From assembly GCA_024998565.1 (NCBI GenBank), contig JACOEM010000003.1, positions 1 through 64,000 of the forward strand: a stretch of 64,000 nt of DNA, written 5' to 3'. The stretch comes from Nitrospira sp. Its GTDB lineage: Bacteria > Nitrospirota > Nitrospiria > Nitrospirales > Nitrospiraceae. The stretch's first letter is position 1. Each line of letters opens with the position of its first letter. This document shows, one piece after another, positions 25,795 to 33,527 of this stretch. Under the pieces are notes generated by a model. It saw only the letters and a list, made by a program, of their open reading frames with translations. It did no database searches and was not told the DNA's origin. Both the position numbers and the translations under genes were made by a program.

Positions 25795-26154
25795 ATGCGG
25801 ATTGTGATGCGGACCATTCTGAGTCTGACCGTTCTGATCTGGCTCTCAGCTTGTGCGGCGACACACATACCGGAATTGCCCAAGTCTGTCTCAGGCGGAG
25901 TGCGGTTTTCGGTGTCGGTGCCGACGGCAGAGTCGGTGGCGATCGTCGGATCATTCAATGGATGGTCGCCTACGGCGCATGTGATGACCCGGGTGGGATC
26001 GAACGGATTCTGGTCGGCGGTGGTCCCATTGTCGGAGGGGGAACATGCGTTCATGTATCTGGTCGATGGAACAACGTGGGTGGTGCCTCCGGCAGCGGAA
26101 GATTTTGTGACGGACGGTTTCGGGAACACCAACGGTGTGGTGATAGTCCCATAG
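25795..26154 (+). CDS. CBM48-like lipoprotein
   Basis: About 119 residues: lipoprotein signal (TILSLTVLIWLSAC, lipobox LSAC) and a single E-set/CBM48-type domain (AESVAIVGSFNGWSPTAHVM, GFWSAVVPLSEGEHAFMYLVDGTTWVVPP). It closely echoes the extracytoplasmic domain of the anti-sigma factor, so the two may recognise the same ligand or each other. A later in-frame ATG (25807) is possible. It is separated from the anti-sigma gene by the MITE. Confidence 0.8.
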   Translation: MRIVMRTILSLTVLIWLSACAATHIPELPKSVSGGVRFSVSVPTAESVAIVGSFNGWSPTAHVMTRVGSNGFWSAVVPLSEGEHAFMYLVDGTTWVVPPAAEDFVTDGFGNTNGVVIVP

Positions 26155-26164
26155 GGATGGTCTG

Positions 26165-27031
26165 ATGCGAATCCCGGTCAAGGGCATGATTCTAGCGGCG
26201 GTGTGTCTCAGCGCAGTCGATCCGGCCTGGGCGGATTCGATCTCGATCCAGGACCGTGATGAAATCGCGAGGCTGCGATCGGCGCGTGGGTTCGCAGCAG
26301 AAGAGATGAGCCCGTTGCTCGAACAGGTGAACAAGGCCGGAGAACGAGGCCTTCCCGTTGAGCCGCTGGCGAATAAGGTGAAAGAAGGATTGGCCAAAGG
26401 GGTCGACCCCAAGCGCATCGATCCGGTCCTGCGGCAAATGGTCACGCATTTTGAGTCGGCGCAGGAGGTGCTGCGAGAGGCCGGCACGCGCGGGGTGGCC
26501 GAAGGGAATCGACGGGTTGCCCTCGAAACCCTGGCGGAAGCCTTTTCACGTGGCGCCACGCCCGAAGAAGTGCGGGAGCTCACGCGCCTGTCGCAGGATG
26601 GAAAGCAGAAGGTAACGCAAGAATCGTTGGCGGCGGGAGCCAAGAGTCTGGCGATGATGAAGGAAGGAAAGATTGCCTCGAAAGAAGGCGCGGCCTTGGT
26701 CGGCGAAGGGATGCGCCAAGGGTACAAGCCGTCGGAGTTGCTCGACCTAAGCCGCGAAATCAAACGGCGCGGGGGTGAGTTTCAGAGCGGTCGTGCCAGC
26801 ATCCAGACGTTGCGTGAACAAGTGCGTCGTGGCGAACGGGGAGATCGACTGTTTCGAAATGAGCATGGCGATTCCGGCGGCGGCGATCATGGTGACCGCG
26901 GAGGAAATGCCGATCATGGGGAGCGCATAAGAGACGATCGCGGGAGCGGCGGCGGAGACCGTGGCGGTGGTTCTGATCGTGGAGGGCGTCCCGAGCGAGG
27001 CGGGGGCGGACACGGCGGTCGGGATCACTGA
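26165..27031 (+). CDS. Exported helical protein with Gly/Asp/Arg-rich tail
   Basis: 288 residues: signal peptide (MILAAVCLSAVDPAWA), a helical body (about 30-215) of repeated amphipathic segments (ARLRSARGFAAEEMSPLLEQ, EGLAKGVDPKRIDPVLRQM), and a low-complexity tail of GGGDHGDRGG- and GGGSDRGGRP-type units. It lies ten bases after the CBM48 lipoprotein gene and is followed by a clear terminator, so it probably closes the sigma-factor operon. No known family recognised. Confidence 0.7.
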   Translation: MRIPVKGMILAAVCLSAVDPAWADSISIQDRDEIARLRSARGFAAEEMSPLLEQVNKAGERGLPVEPLANKVKEGLAKGVDPKRIDPVLRQMVTHFESAQEVLREAGTRGVAEGNRRVALETLAEAFSRGATPEEVRELTRLSQDGKQKVTQESLAAGAKSLAMMKEGKIASKEGAALVGEGMRQGYKPSELLDLSREIKRRGGEFQSGRASIQTLREQVRRGERGDRLFRNEHGDSGGGDHGDRGGNADHGERIRDDRGSGGGDRGGGSDRGGRPERGGGGHGGRDH

Positions 27032-27059
27032 CAACGCATCGAATGAAAGTGGATAGGTA

Positions 27060-27093
27060 AAGGGCTGCTCCTGATGGAGTGGCCCTTCTTATT
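27060..27093 (+). terminator. Rho-independent-like terminator
   Basis: The arms AAGGGC-TG-CTCC and GGAG-TG-GCCCTT fold around TGAT, with CTTATT after the stem. It lies 29 bases after the helical exported protein gene. Confidence 0.75.
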
Positions 27094-27189
27094 AGTGGCC
27101 GTTTGAGGTCTTGTTCCGAGGTCGAGCGTCGCAGCTCTCGGGAGGAACCTCGGGACGAGTTGCCTCGCGGTGTGTCTGAGACGCATAAG

Positions 27190-27223
27190 AAAACGGCGCC
27201 AGGGAGAGGCCCTGACGCCGTTT
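27190..27223 (-). terminator. Strong terminator hairpin for the convergent Asp/Arg-repeat gene
   Basis: The arms AAACGGCG-C-CAGGG and CCCTG-A-CGCCGTTT form a stem of about 13 bp. On the minus strand it ends in TTTTCTTA. The A/T-flanked stem could also work in the plus direction. Confidence 0.8.
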
Positions 27224-27241
27224 GTGAGTGGGGGGTGAGTT

Positions 27242-27547
27242 TTAACGGAAGCGGGCTCCACGATCGGCGCGGCGGTCTTCTTGACGCACATGCTGCCGGT
27301 CCAGCTGGTGATCCACCCGGCGATCCTGCTGTCGATCCAGTTGCCGATCCTGCTGTCGATCAGCTCGTCGATCCTGTTGTCTGTCTTCCCGGCGATCATT
27401 TTGCCGGTCTTGCTGCCGGTCGGCGCGGCGATTTTCCTGCCGAATGTCGAGTTGCGCGAGTGCGATCGACGGGATCACTGCCGGTGCCGTGACGGCTACA
27501 ACCAGGCCGGCGATCAATCCTGCTTTCAGCATCGTGTGATTCATCAT
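27242..27547 (-). CDS. Small exported Asp/Arg/Gln-repeat protein
   Basis: 101 residues: signal peptide (MLKAGLIAGLVVAVTAPAVIPSIALA) followed almost entirely by DRQQDRR/ADRQQDRQ-type units. It is the second such protein in the island and faces the first. AAAGGAGGAG precedes the double ATG. A periplasmic or surface polyampholyte is the likely product; function unknown. Confidence 0.7.
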   Translation of the reverse strand: MMNHTMLKAGLIAGLVVAVTAPAVIPSIALAQLDIRQENRRADRQQDRQNDRREDRQQDRRADRQQDRQLDRQQDRRVDHQLDRQHVRQEDRRADRGARFR

Positions 27548-27896
27548 GACTCCTCCTTTTGTGAGAGAGTGTGGTGCTGGTGCGATCGGTGGTTGTTTTT
27601 GGAGGATGCCGCTCCGGCTCTCTCATCCGACGGCACGCTCCAATCAACCTGTCATAGAGTAAGACGGCGGCCCGGAGAAAAGGTAAACGGATGCTACGTA
27701 GTGACTCCGGAGAGATGAATTCTGTGTCAGGGGTACGACAGCGATGGTCGGGCAGGTGCCGCAGGCTGACACAGGCGAGAGAGGGTGCGGGGTGAAACCG
27801 ACAGAGAACGAGTGAACGAGGCAGCGGGGCGGTGCTGCCGGCAGAACAGCGAACGAAGTACAGCGATATTGATCGGGTCGGAGTGAGGCCGACGAT
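27548..27896. other. 349-base gap, nothing assigned
   Basis: This lies between the start of the Asp/Arg-repeat gene and the stop of cysA, both on the minus strand. I see only short imperfect inverted repeats and no convincing gene. It should hold the promoter of the repeat-protein gene, but I could not single out one pair of boxes. Confidence 0.4.
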
Positions 27897-28994
27897 TTAC
27901 GGCGTCAGGGGCCCGGTGATGGGAATGCCCGCTTCGGTGCCCGGCGAAGGGCTCGTGCCTTCCTGGGGAAGAATGCGGAAATGCGTGACGGCGAAGGAGA
28001 CGGCTTGCCCCACGGTGAAACGGCAGCGCCGGAATTCTTCCTTGTTCATGCGGGAGCGGAGGATGAGTCCGTCCGGGGTTTCGATTTCGAGCCGGTAGGC
28101 CACGCCGAGGAAGTAGATGTGCCGGAGTTTTGCCTGCTGACGATACCGCGCTGGATCTTCCGCCACCTTCACGTAGTAGGGCCGAAATCCCACTTGCAGC
28201 GTCTGACCGTCGGAAAAGCCGGGGGCAGGGAATTCGAGCGAGCCGACCTGGACCTGCCCGCGCCGCACAACGCCGGCCACGATATTCATCGAACCGATGA
28301 AGCGGGCGACAAACTCAGTGGCGGGTTCTTCATACACATCAGCGGGAGATCCGGCCTGCTCCAGCTTGCCTTTGGAGAACACGATGATACGCCCGGACAC
28401 TTCCATCGCCTCTTCCTGATCGTGTGTCACGAACAGGCTGGTGACGTTCAGGTCGGTGTGCAGGCGGATGAGCCACTCGCGCAACTCCTGACGCACCTTC
28501 GCATCGACGGCCCCGAACGGTTCGTCCATCAACAGCACCGACGGTCGCGGGGCCAGCGCGCGGGCGATGGCGACACGCTGCCGTTGGCCGCCGGATAGTT
28601 GATGCGGATACCGACCGTCCAGTCCATCGAGACTCATGAGCGCGAGCAGTTCCGTGACGCGCTGTTCGATGTCACGCCGGTTCCACTTTTTGATTTTGAG
28701 CCCGAAGGCGATGTTGTCGAAGACGGTCAGATGTTTGAACAGAGCGTAGTGCTGGAAGACGAAGCCGATGTTGCGTTCCTGCACGGTGAGGTCGTTCACC
28801 CGTTTGCCGTCGATGAAGATGTCGCCGGCGGTCGGAACTTCCAGGCCGGCGATCAATCGCAGCACGGTCGTTTTTCCGCTGCCGCTGGGTCCGAGCAGAC
28901 CGAGCAATTCCCCTTCGTTGACAACGAATGAGACGCCTCTCACTGCCGTAGCTGAACCAAACGTCTTCGTGAGCCCGCGTACTTCAATCTTCAC
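27897..28994 (-). CDS. cysA: Sulfate ABC transporter, ATP-binding protein
   Basis: A 365-residue ABC ATPase with Walker A GPSGSGKTT, Q-loop FVFQHYALF, signature LSGGQRQR, Walker B VLLMDEP and the H-loop VTHDQEEAMEV. These are followed by a CysA-type regulatory/TOBE region from about 240. It powers import of sulfate (or thiosulfate) through the CysTW channel. The start lies four bases after the cysW stop, and it is the last gene of the operon. Confidence 0.95.
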   Translation of the reverse strand: MKIEVRGLTKTFGSATAVRGVSFVVNEGELLGLLGPSGSGKTTVLRLIAGLEVPTAGDIFIDGKRVNDLTVQERNIGFVFQHYALFKHLTVFDNIAFGLKIKKWNRRDIEQRVTELLALMSLDGLDGRYPHQLSGGQRQRVAIARALAPRPSVLLMDEPFGAVDAKVRQELREWLIRLHTDLNVTSLFVTHDQEEAMEVSGRIIVFSKGKLEQAGSPADVYEEPATEFVARFIGSMNIVAGVVRRGQVQVGSLEFPAPGFSDGQTLQVGFRPYYVKVAEDPARYRQQAKLRHIYFLGVAYRLEIETPDGLILRSRMNKEEFRRCRFTVGQAVSFAVTHFRILPQEGTSPSPGTEAGIPITGPLTP

Positions 28995-28998
28995 TGGG

Positions 28999-29808
28999 TT
29001 ACTGCGCTCCCGCTTCCGCGATGGTCGTTTCCGCCCGCGCCTTGGCGATTTCCAGCACGGTCAGGATCGCAAAGGAGACGGCCAACAGGGTCAATGCGAC
29101 GGCGTTTGCCGCCACATAATTGAAATCGACGTAACTTTGATAAATGTGCAACGTGGCGGTCTGCGTGAGCAACAAAATATTCCCCGACACCACGAGGACG
29201 GCTCCGAATTCGCCGATTGCCCGCGCCACGGTGAGAGTCGCTCCATAGACCAGGCCCCATCGGAGAGCCGGTAGGGTGACCTTGAGAAACACCTGCCATT
29301 CACCGGCCCCCAACGTTCTTGCCGCTTCCTCTTCTTCGGTGCCGAGTGTTTGCAGCAAGGGCGTCAGCTCACGCACCATAAATGGAAAGGTGACGAACAG
29401 GGTCGCGAGAATCATGGCCGGCAGGGCAAACAACACCTTGATCTGTGCTTGTCCGAAAATCGTGCCCAGTACGGTGTCCGGGCCGAACAGCAATATGAGC
29501 ATGAAGCCCGCGATGACGGGGGACACCGCAAACGGCAGGTCGATGACGCCGCTCACCAGGCTGCGGCCCCAAAACCTCTGCCTCGCTAGCACCATCGCCG
29601 TCATGGTGCCGAAGATCACGTTCAGCACCAACACGATCAGGGTGATTTCTGCCGTGAGGGTGAAGCCGTGCACCGCTTCCGGCCTCGAGATCTCGGTCCA
29701 GAATGCCGTCAGCCCCTCGCTGAAGCTCTGGCTCGCCATATAGAGGATCGGTCCGACCAGCAGAACCAGAAAATAGAGCCAGACGATCCCGATCAACAAC
29801 CAACGCAT
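28999..29808 (-). CDS. cysW: Sulfate ABC transporter permease CysW
   Basis: About 269 residues with six predicted membrane helices. The EAA loop that docks the ATPase is EEEEAARTLGAGEWQVFLKVTLPALRWG, and the CysW-type ending FGAVLVVSGNILLLTQTATLHIY is present. ATG 29808 has GGGAG seven bases upstream and is preferred over ATG 29814. Confidence 0.94.
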   Translation of the reverse strand: MRWLLIGIVWLYFLVLLVGPILYMASQSFSEGLTAFWTEISRPEAVHGFTLTAEITLIVLVLNVIFGTMTAMVLARQRFWGRSLVSGVIDLPFAVSPVIAGFMLILLFGPDTVLGTIFGQAQIKVLFALPAMILATLFVTFPFMVRELTPLLQTLGTEEEEAARTLGAGEWQVFLKVTLPALRWGLVYGATLTVARAIGEFGAVLVVSGNILLLTQTATLHIYQSYVDFNYVAANAVALTLLAVSFAILTVLEIAKARAETTIAEAGAQ

Positions 29809-29856
29809 GCACATGCTCCCATCACAACCAATTCACATTCTGCCGGATTCATAGGC

Positions 29857-30738
29857 TCAGATGGCCACGGTCGGCACCGCTGACTCGGAGTCGCGACGAT
29901 CTTTCTGCCGGGTCCCTTGAAACAATCTTGGCAACCGTTCTCCGGGACGACGGGTCAACCGTTCCAACAGCAAGAGAACCAGAAAGGAGATCAGTAGAAT
30001 CAAGACCGAGACGGAGGTGGCCGCCTGGGGGTTGTAGCTCTCGATCTCCCCATAGACATAGACGGATGCGACTTGCGTCTTCATCGGAATATTGCCCGCC
30101 ACGATCACGATGGATCCGAATTCGCCGAGCGCCCGCACGAAGGTGAGGAAGACGCCGGTGAGTAGACCGGGCAGGATCGACGGGACCGTGACCTTCCAGA
30201 AGGTGATCCAGGGGCTGGCTCCCAACGTGAAGGCTGCTTCCTCCTGATCGCGTTCCAGTCCCATCAACACCGGCTGCAGGGAGCGGATGGTAAACGGCAT
30301 GGTCACAAACACCATGGCCAGGATGATGCCGGGCTGGTTGTAGAGCACCGCCATCCCGCCCTGTTGAAGCCAGGTACCCAGCAGACTGGTCGGTCCATAG
30401 ATCGCGGCGATCATCAATCCAGCCACCAAGGTTGGGATGGCAAAGGGCAAATCAACGAGCGCGTTGAGGAGCCACCGGCCGGGGAATTCGTAGCGCACCA
30501 GCACCAGTGCCGACAAGGTGCCGAACAGGGCATTGATGGCGGTCGCAATGGCGGCGGTTTCCACGGTGAGCCACAGCGCCGCCGCAGCTTGGGGAGCCGA
30601 CAGATCCTGGATGAATCGGTCCCATCCGGCCGCGAACGATTGATGTGCCAGCGCCGCGAGGGGCAAGAAAATCAGCACGAGCACATAGCCGACTGCGGCA
30701 GATCGTAAGGCCAGGCTGAGCAAGAGATGAGCGGTCAT
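29857..30738 (-). CDS. cysT: Sulfate ABC transporter permease CysT (CysU)
   Basis: A 293-residue inner-membrane permease with six hydrophobic segments. The EAA loop QEEAAFTLGASPWITFWKVTVPSILPG and the CysT hallmark FGSIVIVAGNIPMKTQVASVYVYGEIE are complete. It pairs with CysW to form the channel. An Arg-rich cytoplasmic tail follows the last helix. Confidence 0.94.
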   Translation of the reverse strand: MTAHLLLSLALRSAAVGYVLVLIFLPLAALAHQSFAAGWDRFIQDLSAPQAAAALWLTVETAAIATAINALFGTLSALVLVRYEFPGRWLLNALVDLPFAIPTLVAGLMIAAIYGPTSLLGTWLQQGGMAVLYNQPGIILAMVFVTMPFTIRSLQPVLMGLERDQEEAAFTLGASPWITFWKVTVPSILPGLLTGVFLTFVRALGEFGSIVIVAGNIPMKTQVASVYVYGEIESYNPQAATSVSVLILLISFLVLLLLERLTRRPGERLPRLFQGTRQKDRRDSESAVPTVAI

Positions 30739-30840
30739 ACGAGCGTTCTACCTTACTGGTTACGGTCGCGCATGTTCGACAGGCACCATTCCTATCGGTG
30801 GTCGTGATGATTCTTCACGAATCATGTTCTCAGGAGGCTG

Positions 30841-31896
30841 CTATTTCTTTGTCACGTCTTCGACGATCTTCGTCCAGAGGCCTTGCGCGCCGAACAGCTT
30901 GTTGCTCACCTGATCCCAGCCGCCCAGATCTGCAATCGTGAAGAGGCGCGCCGGTTGCGGGAGCGCGGCGGCAGGGGTGCCGGCATTCTTGTCCAACGGG
31001 CGAAATCCCAATTCAACGAAGGCAGCCTGCGCTTCCGGTCCGTGGAGAAATGCGACGAACGCTTCTGCGAGATCCCTGGCCTTGTGGCGGTCGACATAGG
31101 TGTCGACGACCGCCGCCGGGTTTTCGATCCAGACGGTTTCGGCCGGCACGATGATTTCATAAGGCCGTCCGCTCTTCACACGCGGCAGCAATTCGTTTTC
31201 GTAAGTCACGATGACATCGCCGACGCCGCGCTCGAACGTGGTCACCGATTCCCGGCCGCTCTTGTCCATCACCTTGACGTTCCGTTGGACGCGAGTCAGG
31301 AGGTCCACGGCCTGCGAGGCCGCCGCATCCGGGGCGACCGGCTTCCCGCCTGCGCGCTGCTCCGCCAGTTTCAGGCCGGCGCCATAAATCGCGATCACAT
31401 CCCACATCGCGCCGCCGGATGTCTTGGGATTCGGGTAGAGCACTTCCACGCCGGGGCGCGCGGCATCGTCCCATCCCTTGATGCCTTTGGGATTGCCCTT
31501 GCGGACACCGAGGACCACGACCGACGCGGAGATCATGCCCCCGTCGGGCGCCTTTCGCCAATCATGGGTGATCAATCCGGCCTTGACGATCTGATCGACA
31601 TCACCTTCCAACGATAAGACGGCGACATCCGCATCGAATCCCCCGATGATGGCGCGAGCCTGGGCGCCGGAGGCTCCGTAGGAACTGCGTACGAGCACGT
31701 CCTGCCCGGTTTTTTGTTTCCAATGTCGTTGAAAGGCGGGGATGATGTGCCGTTCGTAGGCTTCTTTCGGCACGCTGTAGGCGGCCAGGATGAGATCGCG
31801 GGTTTCGGCGGCCTGCACGGGCGCAGTTGTCAGTATGAACGCGGTCAATAAGGCGCCTAGTGCAAGGCCAAAAATGGTACGTGTCTGACGAGTCAT
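30841..31896 (-). CDS. sbp: Periplasmic sulfate-binding protein
   Basis: About 351 residues: signal peptide ending at APVQA, then the Sbp/CysP fold (LILAAYSVPKEAYERHIIPAF, VRSSYGASGAQARAIIGG, VAVLSLEGDVDQIVKAGLI, YPNPKTSGGAMWDVIAIYGA, FERGVGDVIVTYENELL). It binds sulfate or thiosulfate for the CysTWA transporter. ATG 31896 was chosen because it begins the signal peptide; the frame is open far upstream into the Rrf2 gene. Confidence 0.95.
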   Translation of the reverse strand: MTRQTRTIFGLALGALLTAFILTTAPVQAAETRDLILAAYSVPKEAYERHIIPAFQRHWKQKTGQDVLVRSSYGASGAQARAIIGGFDADVAVLSLEGDVDQIVKAGLITHDWRKAPDGGMISASVVVLGVRKGNPKGIKGWDDAARPGVEVLYPNPKTSGGAMWDVIAIYGAGLKLAEQRAGGKPVAPDAAASQAVDLLTRVQRNVKVMDKSGRESVTTFERGVGDVIVTYENELLPRVKSGRPYEIIVPAETVWIENPAAVVDTYVDRHKARDLAEAFVAFLHGPEAQAAFVELGFRPLDKNAGTPAAALPQPARLFTIADLGGWDQVSNKLFGAQGLWTKIVEDVTKK

Positions 31897-31918
31897 AGCG
31901 GGTCGCGGCTCCTTCTGC

Positions 31919-32344
31919 CTATTTCGAATGGGCGAATCGACTGAGCGTGTAATGGTCGAGAATGTTGGCAATGGCATCCCGGACTTCACCCATGGCCTGT
32001 TGGAGCGGGCACGAGGGTTTGGCTGCGTAGGGACAGTCCGCGCACTTTTGGTAGGCGGTCTTGCTGACGCAGCTGATCGGGGCGAGGGGTCCATCCAGGA
32101 TACGGATGACCTGGCCCAGCGTGATTTCTTCCGGCGATTTGATAAGGGAATAGCCGCCCCGGACTCCTCGCCGACTGGCCAGCAGGCCGGCGCGTTTCAA
32201 CGCGAGGAGAATCTGTTCCAGGAATTCCACCGGGATATTCTGCCGTTCTGCAATTTCATGGCGTTGGAGGACACGCCCGCCATAGGTCTCGCACAATTCG
32301 AGCAGTGCCCGGAGGCCATATTCACTTTTTTTGGAGAACTTCAT
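31919..32344 (-). CDS. Rrf2-family transcriptional regulator
   Basis: A 141-residue winged-helix regulator of the Rrf2 group (SEYGLRALLELCE, QNIPVEFLEQILLALKRAGLLASRRGVRGGYSL). Beyond the DNA-binding domain it has Cys92, Cys101, Cys104 and Cys112, the region that in IscR and relatives binds an Fe-S cluster. It is the first gene of the sulfate-uptake operon, so it probably adjusts sulfate import to sulfur or Fe-S status (inference, by analogy with CymR/IscR). Confidence 0.9.
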   Translation of the reverse strand: MKFSKKSEYGLRALLELCETYGGRVLQRHEIAERQNIPVEFLEQILLALKRAGLLASRRGVRGGYSLIKSPEEITLGQVIRILDGPLAPISCVSKTAYQKCADCPYAAKPSCPLQQAMGEVRDAIANILDHYTLSRFAHSK

Positions 32345-32501
32345 GCCGGGAGATTTTGTCTAGTGAGTTGCTCAAGATTTCGAAGAATAAACCAGCGCGT
32401 GTTGTGATTCAAGCACGTTGACCACGGGATGGGTAGAGGAATCCTGTGACTGCCGACGCAGAAACGTCCCTGCAACCCATTGAAATCCGAGCTTCAGTTT
32501 C

Positions 32502-32531
32502 TTGACACCCTGTAACCGTTCTTGCTAGCTT
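32502..32531 (+). promoter_or_regulatory. Candidate promoter for glyQS
   Basis: A perfect TTGACA (32502-32507) is followed after 18 bases by a weak TAGCTT. A leader of roughly 50 bases would result. It lies in the 242-base divergent gap between the Rrf2 gene and glyQ. Confidence 0.4.
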
Positions 32532-32586
32532 CAGCCTGATTTTCATCCGTCATCACCAGCAGACTGCTGCTAGATCTGGATACCCG

Positions 32587-33507
32587 GTGAATTTCCAAGA
32601 CCTCATTTTGACCTTGCATCGTTTTTGGGCGGACCGTGGCTGTGTCGTGCATCAACCCTATGACTTGGAAATGGGCGCGGGGACCTTCCATCCGGCCACA
32701 TTTCTGCGTTCCCTCGGTCCGGAGCCCTGGCGCGCCGCCTATCCGCAAGCCTGCCGCCGACCGACCGACGGCCGGTACGGCGAAAATCCCAACCGCATGC
32801 AGCACTACTACCAGTATCAGGTGGTGCTGAAACCGGCGCCCGACAATATCCAGGGCCTCTACCTGGAGAGCCTCAAGCAGCTGGGCATCGACCCGAAGAA
32901 ACACGACATCCGGTTTGTGCAGGACGATTGGGAGTCGCCCACGCTCGGCGCCTGGGGGTTGGGGTGGGAAGTCCGGCTCGACGGCATGGAGATTACCCAG
33001 TTCACCTACTTCCAGGAAATCGGCGGGATTCCGCTGAATCCCATCACGGGCGAAATCACCTATGGCACCGAACGTATTGCGATGTATTTGCAGCAGGTCG
33101 ATAACGTGTATGACCTGGCCTGGACCGACGGTGTGAGCTACGGCGATGTGCATCACCGTAGCGAGGTCGAGTTTTCCCGCTACAACTTCGAGGAGGGAGA
33201 GGTGCCCATGCTGATGGCCACCTTCCAGGCGTTCGAGGGCGAGTGCCAGCGGCTGCTGGACAAGAAGCTGACGTTGCCGGCCTACGACTACTGCATCAAG
33301 ACCTCGCACATGTTCAATTTGCTCGATGCCCGCGGGGCGATCAGCGTCACCGAACGGACCTCCTATATCGCCCGTGTGCGGGCGCTGGCCCGTCGTTGCG
33401 CCGAGTCCTACCTGGCCGATCGCGAAGCGATGGGACATCCCTTGATCAAGCAATCGGCTGGGACCGGCAAGCGCGCCGGCGCTCATTCACCCGTTCCAAC
33501 CAAATAA
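32587..33507 (+). CDS. glyQ: Glycine--tRNA ligase alpha subunit
   Basis: A 306-residue class II synthetase alpha subunit of the bacterial heterotetrameric GlyRS. Motifs: [66 protein letters not shown] and [20 protein letters not shown]. It opens with GTG and is followed 20 bases later by glyS. The C-terminus carries a short Lys/Gly/Pro tail. Confidence 0.97.
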   Translation: MNFQDLILTLHRFWADRGCVVHQPYDLEMGAGTFHPATFLRSLGPEPWRAAYPQACRRPTDGRYGENPNRMQHYYQYQVVLKPAPDNIQGLYLESLKQLGIDPKKHDIRFVQDDWESPTLGAWGLGWEVRLDGMEITQFTYFQEIGGIPLNPITGEITYGTERIAMYLQQVDNVYDLAWTDGVSYGDVHHRSEVEFSRYNFEEGEVPMLMATFQAFEGECQRLLDKKLTLPAYDYCIKTSHMFNLLDARGAISVTERTSYIARVRALARRCAESYLADREAMGHPLIKQSAGTGKRAGAHSPVPTK

Positions 33508-33527
33508 TCCGCAGGCAGTACCTGACG

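Noticed and set aside
27832-28098. Plus-strand open frame antisense to cysA
   Set aside because: Most of it overlaps the conserved end of cysA and it shows no family features or ribosome site.
33243-33527. Upstream extension of glyS
   Set aside because: It is an out-of-frame shadow of glyQ; the conserved GlyS sequence begins just after ATG 33528.
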